Assembly (NCBI GenBank): GCA_002412495.1
Contig: DHVE01000028.1
Location: forward strand, 23,648-87,647
DNA from: Betaproteobacteria bacterium UBA5216
GTDB lineage: Bacteria > Pseudomonadota > Gammaproteobacteria > Burkholderiales > SG8-41
Direction of reading: 5' to 3'
Length of the DNA stretch: 64,000 nucleotides
Position numbers and translations under genes: made by a program
The notes under the pieces: generated by a model
Databases searched by the model: none
What the model was told of the DNA's origin: nothing
What the model saw: only the letters and a program-made list of their open reading frames with translations
In this document: piece by piece, positions 18,139-26,527 of the stretch
Layout: each line of letters begins with the position of its first letter
Numbering within the stretch: position 1 is the first letter of the stretch

Positions 18139-19083
18139 TTACGCCGCCGCCCACACCAGCACCAGCCTGCCACGTACACCCTTGGCTTCGATACGGCGAT
18201 GCGCCTCGGCGGCTTGTGTCGCGGGCAGCGTCGCGGCCACGCGCAGCGTGATACGCTTTGCCTCGACCTGCTGACGCAACTTGTCCAGAAGATCCGCGCG
18301 GTGGTTGTAGTCGCGCACCGAAGTCTTGTGGAAAACAATACCGCGTTCGTTGCCAGCCCAGCCGCGCACCGTGGCAAAGCTGCCGCCATCGCGTACTGCG
18401 CCGACCGCTGCGCCACTTTGAAACGAACCATCCGCCAGACCATCCACGCCGCCGGGCAGGACCTTGCGAATTTGCGCGGCAATGTCGTCACCGCGCGGCA
18501 CCACGATGTCCGCGCCCAGCGCACGCACCAGCGCGGTATCGGCTGGCGATGCATCCGCGATAACGCGCAATCCGTCCGCCTTGGCGAGTTGCACAACGTA
18601 CCCCCCATAACACCCGGCCGCGCCCGTAACCGCCAGCGTTTGGCCGGGTTTCAACGCCAGCTGATCCAGCGATTGCCGCGCCGTGAGTCCGTTCATCGGC
18701 AGCGTCGCGGCCTCGATCAACGTAACGCCCGCCGGCGCGCGCACCACGGCGTCGGCCGGCAGCACGATACTTTCGCTATAACCGCCATGACTTGCGTGAT
18801 TCACCACCATAGCCATTACGGCGTCGCCAATGGCGAGGTGGGTCTTTGTGCCCGCACCGATTTCGTCGATAACGCCGGCAACATCCATGCCGGGCACGTA
18901 GGGCGGCGGCACATTGCGCAGCGCCTCGGCGCGCGCGCCTTTGCGCAAATAGGTATCGGTCGGATTCACCGTGGACGCCTGCACGCGGATGCGCACTTCG
19001 CCCGCCGCCGCGTGCCGCTCGGGAAAATCCACCTCCCGCAACACCTCGGGACCGCCGAATTCAAAAATGCCTATGCCGCGCAT
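18139..19083 (-). CDS. Quinone-oxidoreductase-like MDR (zinc-free alcohol dehydrogenase superfamily)
   Basis: A 314-residue NADPH-dependent reductase. The start MRGIGIFEFGGPEVLREVDFPE, the VNPTDTYLRKG strand, PYVPGMDVAGVIDEIG and the nucleotide-binding AVTGAAGCYGGYVVQLAKADG are typical of the QOR branch of medium-chain dehydrogenases. Catalytic-zinc Cys/His residues are absent, as expected. It probably reduces a quinone or enone in the cytoplasm. It is located between the dehydratase and GlcG genes on the same strand. One AT-rich motif copy lies in front of it. Confidence 0.87.
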   Translation of the reverse strand: MRGIGIFEFGGPEVLREVDFPERHAAAGEVRIRVQASTVNPTDTYLRKGARAEALRNVPPPYVPGMDVAGVIDEIGAGTKTHLAIGDAVMAMVVNHASHGGYSESIVLPADAVVRAPAGVTLIEAATLPMNGLTARQSLDQLALKPGQTLAVTGAAGCYGGYVVQLAKADGLRVIADASPADTALVRALGADIVVPRGDDIAAQIRKVLPGGVDGLADGSFQSGAAVGAVRDGGSFATVRGWAGNERGIVFHKTSVRDYNHRADLLDKLRQQVEAKRITLRVAATLPATQAAEAHRRIEAKGVRGRLVLVWAAA

Positions 19084-19146
19084 GGGGGGCTGCCTTTCGT
19101 GGATTTATCCGCCAGCAACAACGACTAAAAAAAGTCAAAAATAATT

Positions 19147-19166
19147 TTTATAAACAAATACTTATC
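19147..19166 (-). repeat. AT-rich motif copy (GATAAGTATTTGTTTATAAA on minus strand)
   Basis: A close match to the window consensus. It overlaps the stop codon of the GlcG-like gene and lies about 65 bp upstream of the MDR gene start. Confidence 0.62.
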
Positions 19167-19596
19167 ACGCGGAAGCATCCGCCTTCAAACCCGCCGCCTC
19201 AACCCCCTTGGAGGCGCACTCTTCATCTTCATCGCCGCTCGCGCCACTGATCCCTGCCGCCCCCAAGATCGCGCCGCTGGCATCGCGTATCAACACCGCG
19301 CCCTGTTGCGGCAAGAATTTGCCTTGCGCGGTAGCCGCCAGTGTCAGAAAAAAATTCTGGTTCCCCTTTGCGCGATTCGCCAGCGCGCGGCTGGAGCAGC
19401 TCATTGCCACCGCGCCCCATGCCTTGCCCAAAGCGACGTCGTAACGGAACATGCTCGCACCGTCTTCACGCTGCGCGGCTTTGAGGTTGCCAGAATCGTC
19501 GAGCACCACCACGGTGAGCTTGGCGTAATTTTTCGTACGCGCGTGTTCGAGGGCTTTTTCACAAATGGTATTGGCTTGCTTCAAGGTAAGCGGCAT
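19165..19596 (-). CDS. GlcG/HbpS-family protein
   Basis: A 143-residue single-domain protein. MPLTLKQANTICEKALEHA, VVLDDSGNLKAAQREDGASMFRYDVALGKAWGAVAM and the late IRDASGAILGAAGISGASGDEDEECA are diagnostic of the GlcG/HbpS fold. HbpS binds haem; GlcG of glycolate operons is of unknown role. There is no signal peptide, so it should be cytoplasmic. A near-perfect sigma-70 promoter lies in front of it, divergent to a PQQ alcohol dehydrogenase; the two often occur together, possibly in alcohol or glycolate metabolism (inference). Confidence 0.9.
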   Translation of the reverse strand: MPLTLKQANTICEKALEHARTKNYAKLTVVVLDDSGNLKAAQREDGASMFRYDVALGKAWGAVAMSCSSRALANRAKGNQNFFLTLAATAQGKFLPQQGAVLIRDASGAILGAAGISGASGDEDEECASKGVEAAGLKADASA

Positions 19597-19658
19597 GGTC
19601 GACTCCGGGGACTGGGGTGAATTCGAATGGAATGAAACGGCGGGAATACTCCGTTCCG

Positions 19659-19687
19659 ACTATACAAACCACACTATGGGCTGTCAA
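19659..19687 (-). promoter_or_regulatory. Sigma-70 promoter for the GlcG-like gene
   Basis: On the minus strand TTGACA (19687-19682) is followed after 17 bp by TATAGT (19664-19659). This is about 63 bp before the GlcG ATG at 19596 and is the best consensus promoter I found in the window. Confidence 0.7.
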
Positions 19688-19849
19688 TTTATCACTCGCG
19701 CCGCGGTGCGATACGACTGCGATGGGTTGGGTGTATGGGGACACAGCAAATTGCACGCTGGCATCGCAGCGCCCGCAAGCATAAAATCGTTACCGGGTGG
19801 CGGTGTGGAATCCACATTGCAGCAACGCAGTTTAACCGGGAGGGGAGCA

Positions 19850-21532
19850 ATGAAAAGATATTGGACTATCGGGTTGTTATCCTGTTGCGCATGGCTTGGC
19901 AGCGCCAGCGCACAAACCGCCGACGAATTGATCAACGCCGGCAAAAATACCGACAATGTGCCCGTGCAGGGGATGGGCTACGACCTGAAAAACTACAGCC
20001 CGCTGAAGCAGATCAACAAATCGAACGTCAAACGCCTGGTGCCCGTGTGGGCCATCAGCCTGATGAACATACATGGCGAAACCGCGCAGCCCACGATTTA
20101 TAACGGCGTGATGTACGTGGTCAACGCCACGCAAACCTTTGCCATCGATGTCGCCACCGGGCAGCAAATCTGGCGCACGGAAGTGCAGTGGGCGCCGGAT
20201 GCCGCAGCGAAAGCCTGCTGTGGCGTGACCGCGCGCGGCACCGCCACGATTTACAACGGCAAACTGTTCCGCGTCACGCTCGACAATCACGTGCTCGCGC
20301 TCGACCTGAAAACCGGCAAGGAAATCTGGAAACAGAAATTTGCCGATCACAAGGAAGGCTACACCGCCACCAGCGCGCCGCTGATCGCCAACGGCGTGGT
20401 GATCACCGGCATGGCGGGCGGCGAATTCACCACGCGCGGCTTCCTGAACGGCTGGGACCCGGAGACCGGCAAACACCTGTGGCGCCGCTACACCGTGCCC
20501 GCCCCGGGCGAGCCGGGTTCGGAAACGTGGCCCAAGGATAGCGACGCCTACAAGCAAGGCGGCGCGCCCACGTGGCGCAGCGGCGCGTACGACCCCGAGC
20601 TCGACCTGGTCTATTGGGGCACCGGCAACCCGGCACCGTGGACGCCCGGTAGCCGCAACGGTCTCGATGGTTTGTATGCCAGCACCCTGCTCGCAATACG
20701 CCCCAAGACCGGCGAAATCGTCTGGCACTACCAGTACACGCCGAACGATGTGTGGGACGTGGACGGTACCGATGAACCGGTGCTCGCAAATATCACGTTC
20801 GAGGGTAAGCCGCGCAAGGTACTGTTTCAGTTCAACAAGAATGGTTTTGCGTACACCATCGACCGTACCAACGGCAAACTGCTGGCGGCGCATCCGTTCA
20901 CGCGCGTGAACTGGGCTTCGCGTATCGATTTGACCACGGGGCGCCCCGTGGTCAACGCGGAGCTGTACGACCAGATCGTCAAAGGCGAGGAAGTATCCGT
21001 TTATCCGCAGCGCGGCGTGAACGCGGTGCCGATTGCATTCAATCCGAACACCGGCCTGGCCTATACCAGTTCATGGAACATCCCACGCATTTTTAAAATT
21101 GCGCCGCCGACCGGCAAACCGCAGGTTATCGGCCAGCGCTCGACGGGGACCATCGCGCGCGCCTACGTGCCAAAGCCCGGCGAAGTGGTTGGGCACCACA
21201 TTGCCTTCGACCCGATAACCGGCAAAAAGAAATGGGAAATCCCGTTACTGGATCGCGCCAACTCGGCAGGTATGCTGGCCACCGGCGGCGGATTGTTGTT
21301 CACCGGTTCTGTCGAAGGCAAGTTCCTTGCGCTCGACGAAGAAACCGGCAAAACGCTCTGGGAATTCCAGACCAGCTCCGGTATCAACGCCACGGCCGTG
21401 ACCTACACGCACAAGGGCCGACAGTACGTGAGTATCGCCTCCGGCATCGGCGGCAACTCCGCGCGCGCCATGTCACGCGGCGGCGTGCCGCTGGGTGGAT
21501 CGATGTGGACGTTTGCGCTGATGCCGGATTGA
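19850..21532 (+). CDS. PQQ-dependent alcohol dehydrogenase with lanthanide-type D-x-D motif
   Basis: A 560-residue periplasmic quinoprotein. ATG 19850 follows AGGGGAGC and gives a signal peptide ending GSASA; the frame is open upstream but has no secretion features. The vicinal disulfide typical of the family is C123-C124 (AKACCGV). The catalytic region NDVWDVDGTDEP has Asp303 followed by Asp305. In XoxF and other lanthanide-dependent enzymes this second Asp coordinates the metal, while calcium-type enzymes mostly lack it. There is no C-terminal cytochrome domain, so an external electron acceptor is needed; no xoxG-like gene lies next to it. Confidence 0.9.
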   Translation: MKRYWTIGLLSCCAWLGSASAQTADELINAGKNTDNVPVQGMGYDLKNYSPLKQINKSNVKRLVPVWAISLMNIHGETAQPTIYNGVMYVVNATQTFAIDVATGQQIWRTEVQWAPDAAAKACCGVTARGTATIYNGKLFRVTLDNHVLALDLKTGKEIWKQKFADHKEGYTATSAPLIANGVVITGMAGGEFTTRGFLNGWDPETGKHLWRRYTVPAPGEPGSETWPKDSDAYKQGGAPTWRSGAYDPELDLVYWGTGNPAPWTPGSRNGLDGLYASTLLAIRPKTGEIVWHYQYTPNDVWDVDGTDEPVLANITFEGKPRKVLFQFNKNGFAYTIDRTNGKLLAAHPFTRVNWASRIDLTTGRPVVNAELYDQIVKGEEVSVYPQRGVNAVPIAFNPNTGLAYTSSWNIPRIFKIAPPTGKPQVIGQRSTGTIARAYVPKPGEVVGHHIAFDPITGKKKWEIPLLDRANSAGMLATGGGLLFTGSVEGKFLALDEETGKTLWEFQTSSGINATAVTYTHKGRQYVSIASGIGGNSARAMSRGGVPLGGSMWTFALMPD

Positions 21533-21554
21533 GTGCCTCCTCTCCCCTTCCCAT

Positions 21555-21570
21555 CTCCCGCGAGCGGGAG
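21555..21570. repeat. CTCCCGC/GCGGGAG hairpin within a GGGAGAGGG-rich repeat
   Basis: CTCCCGC-GA-GCGGGAG lies 22 bp after the PQQ-dehydrogenase stop, within a stretch with further GGGAGAGGG strings (to 21596). This looks like the dispersed REP-type palindrome common in proteobacteria and may also end transcription. Confidence 0.5.
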
Positions 21571-21683
21571 AGGGTGGCCATGGGCCGGGAGAGGGCTGCC
21601 AAACGACCGGGGTGCCACGTGTTGTCGTCTTACGTTAACCCCTGCGAATCACAGAGTCGCACACACTGACCGGAACCCGTGAT

Positions 21684-22655
21684 ATGAAACCTCTGCATCA
21701 CCTTATGTGCGCGTTAACAGCCGCGCTGATTGCGCCCACCGTGCCATGCTCGGCAGCAGATTTTCCAGAAAAGCCCGTGCGCTTCATCGTGCCGTTCCCG
21801 CCCGGCGGCGGCACCGACGCACTGGCGCGTATCCTCGCGGCAAAGCTCTCCGAGTCGTGGGGCCAACAAGTCATCATCGACAATCGCGGCGGCGCGCAGG
21901 GCAGCCTCGGCACCGCGCTCGGCGCAAAAGCCGTGGCCGATGGCTACACCATCACACTGGGCCACTCTGGCGCGCTGGTGATCAATCCGCACATGTATGA
22001 CAACCCCGGCTACGACACGCTGAAGGATTTCGCACCGGTGACGCGCGGCACCGACATGCCTTACATCCTGATCCTGCACCCCTCCGTGCCGGCAAAGACG
22101 ATGAAGGAACTTGCACAACTCGCGAAACAGCATCCGGGCAAACTCACCTTTGCCTCCACCTCCGCCGGGCCGCAGTTGATGGGCGAACTGTTTCGCCTGA
22201 TGACAAAAACCGACATGGTGCATGTGCCGTACAAAGGTGCAGGGCCCGCCGTGATCGATCTGCTGGGTGGCCACGTCGGCATCATGTTCTCGGTGCCCAG
22301 CTCGGTGAACCCGCACATCCGCGCCGGCAAACTGCGCGCGCTGTCGGTGTCCGGCATGAAACGCGAAGAAAGCCTGCCCGACGTGCCCACCATGACCGAA
22401 GCCGGCTTCAAGGATTTCGGTGACGCACGCGAGTGGTACGGGATCGTCGCGCCGGCGAATACGCCCGCCGACGTGATCGGCAAACTCAACAGCGCCATCG
22501 TCCGCGCGCTCAACGCGCCCGACGTGCAAAAACGCTTGCAACCACTGGCACAAAAAGCCGTGCCGGGAACAGCGGCTGACTTTAGCGACTACATCCGCAC
22601 GCAGTTTGGGTTATGGGGCAAAGTGGTTAAGGCTACTGGGGCGAAGGCGAATTAG
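21684..22655 (+). CDS. Bug/TctC-family periplasmic solute-binding protein (copy 4)
   Basis: A 323-residue binding protein, signal peptide ending PTVPCSA before ADFPEKPVRF. VPFPPGGGTDALARIL is the textbook Bug loop, followed by DNRGGAQGSLGTALGAKAVADGYTITLGHSG and HVPYKGAGPAVIDLL. The stop is followed by AT-richer DNA that begins the Hypoth_Ymh island. It is 151 bp downstream of the PQQ dehydrogenase and in the same direction, separated by a REP-like hairpin, so it is probably a separate transcript. Confidence 0.9.
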   Translation: MKPLHHLMCALTAALIAPTVPCSAADFPEKPVRFIVPFPPGGGTDALARILAAKLSESWGQQVIIDNRGGAQGSLGTALGAKAVADGYTITLGHSGALVINPHMYDNPGYDTLKDFAPVTRGTDMPYILILHPSVPAKTMKELAQLAKQHPGKLTFASTSAGPQLMGELFRLMTKTDMVHVPYKGAGPAVIDLLGGHVGIMFSVPSSVNPHIRAGKLRALSVSGMKREESLPDVPTMTEAGFKDFGDAREWYGIVAPANTPADVIGKLNSAIVRALNAPDVQKRLQPLAQKAVPGTAADFSDYIRTQFGLWGKVVKATGAKAN

Positions 22656-22746
22656 TGGCGCGAGAGGACAGGTCAATACAAACTTGCGGCAATTTCAGGT
22701 TTGCCACTTTTCGCAGAAACTTAATGCTTTATGAAGTGTTACAGGA

Positions 22747-22774
22747 TTGACGCTAAGATGTTGTTTAATATAGC
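22747..22774 (+). promoter_or_regulatory. Sigma-70-like promoter of the Hypoth_Ymh gene
   Basis: TTGACG (22747-22752), a 16-bp spacer and TATAGC (22769-22774) lie about 65 bp before the ATG at 22839, in an AT-rich stretch unlike neighbouring intergenic DNA. Confidence 0.5.
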
Positions 22775-22838
22775 TATTGCTGAAATACTCAGTAACAATT
22801 TAACGTACAGCGTGCTGAGTTAGAACTGTGAAGCACTG

Positions 22839-23660
22839 ATGCGCGTTAGAGACTTGATCACCGCCGTTGATGAATTCCGCGGAAAGCTAATTGAGCACCG
22901 GGACTTGTGGTCTCAATCTCTCAGTCAGCCGATACCGAGCTTTCCCGTGCGGAATCAAAAAGAACTTGAGGAGCAATCGCATTGGCTAACACGTCGTCTG
23001 GGGGCGCTTCGCCCATACATTGAGCGCTTCGACAAGCACTGGCTGATGTCGCATCAGGCAACCGGGAGCCTATGGGACACTTTGGACGCGTCGGTTGGAT
23101 TGAGCCAAGTCTCGCAAGTCAAGGGGCCCTCATTGAGGACTGTGATTGAAAAGCTCAATACCATCGCTGGAAAGCTAGAGACGCTTGAACAGGACGACGA
23201 AATTCCCGCCGATCCGACTAAGCCTCTCAAAGCCGGGTTACCCGCTGATGGACTGATGCTGGCTTATCTCGATCATCTGCATCCGTACATCGCTAGGGGT
23301 TGTGGTCAGTTATATCGAGACGGCCACTATTCGCAGGCGGTTAGCGAATCAACGAAAGCAGTCTTTCAGTACCTCCGCGATATTTCCGGTTTGAGCGGGG
23401 ACGGAGCGGCATTGGCACAGGCGGCGTTTAGCTTGAACAGGCCTGTCCTGGCCTTCAGCGATTGTTCGGATCAGACGAAGAAAGATGAACAGGTAGGGTT
23501 CATGGAAATGCTCGGCGCTTTTGCCAAGGGTGTTCGCAATCCGCTCGCCCATACACACGGGAAACAGGAGGAAGCACAGAAAGCCTTCGAATATATCGTG
23601 CTAGCTTCCCTACTGTGTCGGCGAATAGACGATGCCGCGCCCAAGGTTAAACACCCCTAA
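22839..23660 (+). CDS. Hypoth_Ymh (TIGR02391) family protein
   Basis: A 273-residue protein of unknown biochemical function. The C-terminal 130 residues show the family pattern: LHPYIARGCGQLYRDGHYSQAV, then VFQYLRDISG, then the closing GVRNPLAHTH and EYIVLASLLCRRID. The N-terminal 130 residues look helical and are variable between homologues. Related HEPN-like or Abi_C-like domains are common on prophages, plasmids and defence islands, so a role in phage defence is possible but unproven. GC content is lower than in neighbours and it has its own promoter, both signs of transfer. The start has a weak ribosome site. Confidence 0.75.
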   Translation: MRVRDLITAVDEFRGKLIEHRDLWSQSLSQPIPSFPVRNQKELEEQSHWLTRRLGALRPYIERFDKHWLMSHQATGSLWDTLDASVGLSQVSQVKGPSLRTVIEKLNTIAGKLETLEQDDEIPADPTKPLKAGLPADGLMLAYLDHLHPYIARGCGQLYRDGHYSQAVSESTKAVFQYLRDISGLSGDGAALAQAAFSLNRPVLAFSDCSDQTKKDEQVGFMEMLGAFAKGVRNPLAHTHGKQEEAQKAFEYIVLASLLCRRIDDAAPKVKHP

Positions 23661-24032
23661 CTTTAGCGAGCGTAGCGTGGGAACGTCATTTGTGCCCACC
23701 TTACAAACAGCATTCGGTTGGCTTGCCCTATTTCGAGTGCAGCCCTGATGTAACGCAGTACAATCCGGGTGCATACGCACCAACGGCTGGACGACCGGCG
23801 GCTTTCCCACCATCCGTTATAATTACCGGGCCATGATTTTCCCGCCCTCATCTGCGTCCCGCCGCTGGCCCCACGCCGCGATTTTTCAGACGCATCCACC
23901 GTCCCGCCGATAACGTTCGCGGGCGCGTGCCGCCGATCCAGCAAGTAAACACCTTACGGTAACACCGTACGGCCTCGCGCAATTCGCGCAAATTCCTTCA
24001 TCCAATTCCATCATTCCCTCGCAGGAGTATTC
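23661..24032. other. Non-coding stretch with a TauD/TfdA relic and dispersed-repeat debris
   Basis: No intact gene lies here. The first part (23664-23705) has the GCGTGGGAAC...GTGCCCACC inverted pair of a dispersed repeat type. The stretch 23768-23815 is a dioxygenase relic (see separate entry). The last 100 bp lead into the FccB-like gene, whose ribosome site GCAGGAG is at 24020-24026. Confidence 0.5.
23768..23815 (-). pseudogene. Relic of a TauD/TfdA dioxygenase gene
   Basis: On the minus strand this encodes VGKPPVVQPLVRMHPD, which clearly matches AKKPPTIQPLVRTHSE of the dioxygenase gene at 25511 and ERKPEPVLQPLVRTNPD of the one at 29813; the bases also align well with 25771-25815. The frame loses similarity on both sides, so only a short remnant survives. 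Confidence 0.6.
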
Positions 24033-25358
24033 ATGAATTCCATACGCAGAAATTTGCTCAAGGGCGCCGCCGCAACCACACTCGCGGCTGCCGTTTCCAT
24101 CAAGGCACAACCGCTGATCATGAGTCCGTCGTCGGAACTCCTGCCCAAATCCGGCAAACGCCGAGTGCTGATCCTCGGTGGCGGCTGGGGCGGGCTGACC
24201 GCCGCGCGTCATGTACGCGAGCAGGCACCCGATCTTGAAGTGGTGGTGATCGAACGCAACCCGGTGTTCTGGTCGTGCCCGCTCAGCAATAAATGGCTGA
24301 TTGACGTGGTTGACACGAATTTTCTGGTGCATTCGTACCTGATCCCGGCACGTAAACACGGCTACACCTTCATACAGGCCGAGGTGTCGGACATTGACCG
24401 CGGCAAGCGCCGCGTTCACACCGCGCAAGGCCACATTGATTACGACTGGCTGGTGATTTCAGCGGGCATCCGCTACGGTTTTGAAACGTGGTTTGGCAAT
24501 GACCGCAAGGCGATCGATTACACGCGAACGAATTACGCCACGGCCTATATTCCGAGCGCGGAGCATGCGTTGGTCAAACAGAAAATCCACAACTTCAAGG
24601 GCGGCACGTTTGTTATGACGCTGCCCCCGCCGCCACATCGCTGTCCGCCGTCGCCCTATGAGCGCGCTTGCTTGATGGCGTGGTTGTATCAAACGAAAAA
24701 GGTCAACGCCAAAATCATTATTCTCGACCCGAAGCCGCGCATCGCGCCGATTACCGCTGGTTATACGCAGGCCTTCAAGGAGTTGTATCCGAACACGATT
24801 ACCCATGTGCCCAACGCGACCATCAAGGAAGTCGATCCCTTCAACAAAGTCGTCAAGACCGCCGCCGGCGATTTCAAATTCGATGACGCGCTGCTGATGA
24901 CGCCGCACCAGGCGGCCGACCTGGTATGGAAAGCCGATCTCATCGGCAAAACACCGGACGGCAAACCCACCGGGTGGGCAGGCGTGCATCCGCTGTTTTA
25001 CAACGCGCCCAATGACCCGCAGGTGTTCGTCATCGGTGATTCCGTGGGTGCGGTATCGCCGCACTTCGGGCACTACCCGAAGGCAGGCCATGTGGCGAAT
25101 CGTCAGGGGCGTTCCGTCGCGCAATACATTGCCGCCCAGGCCAAGGGTCAGGAATTGAAGCCCATCATCATCGACAACCTGTGCTACATGCTGGTGAACA
25201 ACAATCCGCGCGAGGCCATTTCAGTTCAGTTCGATTACAAGATCGGCGCGGACGGCCTGCTGCTGCAAACACAGATCGACGATAACGAACGGCGCGAAGA
25301 ATTGTGGAAAGAAGACCTGCGCTGGGTGGATATCATGTACAAGGATTTTGTTGTTTAA
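24033..25358 (+). CDS. FccB-like FAD-dependent sulfide dehydrogenase/pyridine nucleotide-disulfide oxidoreductase
   Basis: A 441-residue exported flavoprotein. The N-terminus has a Tat-type signal (S-I-R-R-N-L-L-K-G). The FAD-binding loop VLILGGGWGGLTAARHV follows, and SCPLSNKWLID resembles the conserved Cys region of flavocytochrome c sulfide dehydrogenase. PPPPHRCPPSPYERACLM contains the second redox Cys region and VFVIGDSVG closes the FAD site. It probably oxidises sulfide or a related thiol and passes electrons to a cytochrome, but no fccA gene is adjacent. It starts behind GCAGGAG and ends in an AT-rich palindrome. Confidence 0.85.
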   Translation: MNSIRRNLLKGAAATTLAAAVSIKAQPLIMSPSSELLPKSGKRRVLILGGGWGGLTAARHVREQAPDLEVVVIERNPVFWSCPLSNKWLIDVVDTNFLVHSYLIPARKHGYTFIQAEVSDIDRGKRRVHTAQGHIDYDWLVISAGIRYGFETWFGNDRKAIDYTRTNYATAYIPSAEHALVKQKIHNFKGGTFVMTLPPPPHRCPPSPYERACLMAWLYQTKKVNAKIIILDPKPRIAPITAGYTQAFKELYPNTITHVPNATIKEVDPFNKVVKTAAGDFKFDDALLMTPHQAADLVWKADLIGKTPDGKPTGWAGVHPLFYNAPNDPQVFVIGDSVGAVSPHFGHYPKAGHVANRQGRSVAQYIAAQAKGQELKPIIIDNLCYMLVNNNPREAISVQFDYKIGADGLLLQTQIDDNERREELWKEDLRWVDIMYKDFVV

Positions 25359-25373
25359 AAACAAAATCCACAC
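25346..25373 (-). repeat. AT-rich palindrome, weaker copy of the AT-rich motif
   Basis: GATTTTGTT and its near complement AACAAAATC flank GTTTAAAA at the end of the FccB-like gene, overlapping its stop codon. On the minus strand it reads TGTGGATTTTGTTTTTAAAC, matching the 3' part of the repeated motif. It may act as a terminator. Confidence 0.45.
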
Positions 25374-25510
25374 ATCAGCCCCGGTATGACGCCGCAAGCT
25401 GACGGCAGCCGCGGGGCTGCGCGGCGCAATGTAGGGTTCTGCGACATTCTTGAACCCTGCAAACTGCCTTGCCACTTGCAGGCGATAGCGCCTGCGTCAC
25501 AACCCCCGAG

Positions 25511-26395
25511 TTAAACCGGCCGATCCCCCCGCACCAGTATCCGATACAACATGCGATGCTGGCTGTGGTCGAAATCGAAACCTGCCTTGTGCATGGTCGA
25601 GCGGTCATCGATGATCAGCATGTCGCCCAGCCGGTATTCGTGCACGTAGGCAAACTCGGGGCGGATCGCGGTATCAAGCAACTCCTGCAAAAACACCTGC
25701 GTATCTTCCGGCGTCATGCCGATGATTTTTTCGGTTTTGCTCTTGTGAAACCAGATGGCCTTGGCGCCGGTTTCCGAATGAGTGCGCACCAAGGGCTGGA
25801 TAGTCGGGGGCTTTTTCGCCATCAGTTCAATTTGCGCCTTCAGGATATCGGGATTGGCGATCTTGAAACGCGCGCTGCTGATCAGCGTGTTTTCCGTTTT
25901 CATCGGCGTGATGCGCTGCTTTAAATCTTCCGGCAGCGCGTTGTAGGCCGCCTGCATGTTGCACACCGAAGTGCCGCCGCCTTTGTCGGGCAGCGAGATC
26001 GGGTAGAGCATGGTGAACTTGGGCGGCACTTCCTGATTGGTGTGGTCGGTGTGCCAGGTGGAGTTGGTCGCGACCTTGGCCGGATTGCCCTTGCTGTCGC
26101 GGTGACGGTTCGACAACACGCTCACCAGCGGATGGCCATCGACGAGGTAGCGGCGATTCTGGTCTTCCATCAGGTCACCGAACAGCCGCGCCGCGGCCTC
26201 GTATTGCGCGGGCATGAATTCCTGGCCGCGTATCACCAGCACCGTATGATCAGCCACGGCCTGATTGAGCCGCTTGCGGGTTGCTTCGTCAACCGGCTGG
26301 CGCAGATCGATGCCGGTGACCTCGGCGCCGATAAATTCCTTGATCTTGGTGATTTTCATGGTCTGCGGTTTTGCCACTGCGTCTATGCCGTCCAT
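25511..26395 (-). CDS. TauD/TfdA-family Fe(II)/2-oxoglutarate dioxygenase (copy 1)
   Basis: A 294-residue cytoplasmic oxygenase; ATG 26395 follows AGGAGATAAACC. The iron triad is H115-x-D117 (STWHTDHTN) and H269 (TMHKAGFD), and R281 (HRMLYRI) binds 2-oxoglutarate. The start KITKIKEFIGAEVTGIDLRQP is the usual TauD/TfdA N-terminal strand. Members hydroxylate sulfonates, aryloxyacetates or similar acids; the substrate is unknown. The Bug gene at 26528 is upstream on the same strand and may deliver the substrate. It is similar to the enzyme at 29813. Confidence 0.9.
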   Translation of the reverse strand: MDGIDAVAKPQTMKITKIKEFIGAEVTGIDLRQPVDEATRKRLNQAVADHTVLVIRGQEFMPAQYEAAARLFGDLMEDQNRRYLVDGHPLVSVLSNRHRDSKGNPAKVATNSTWHTDHTNQEVPPKFTMLYPISLPDKGGGTSVCNMQAAYNALPEDLKQRITPMKTENTLISSARFKIANPDILKAQIELMAKKPPTIQPLVRTHSETGAKAIWFHKSKTEKIIGMTPEDTQVFLQELLDTAIRPEFAYVHEYRLGDMLIIDDRSTMHKAGFDFDHSQHRMLYRILVRGDRPV

Positions 26396-26527
26396 CGGTT
26401 TATCTCCTGATGTAGCAGGTCCGGACTATCCGGATCAGCGTGTCCCACAACTCTGGCGAAGATTCTACTCCCGGAATGACAGCCGGTGATTGAAGATAGC
26501 CCACGATGCGGTGGCAAGGTTCCCTCT

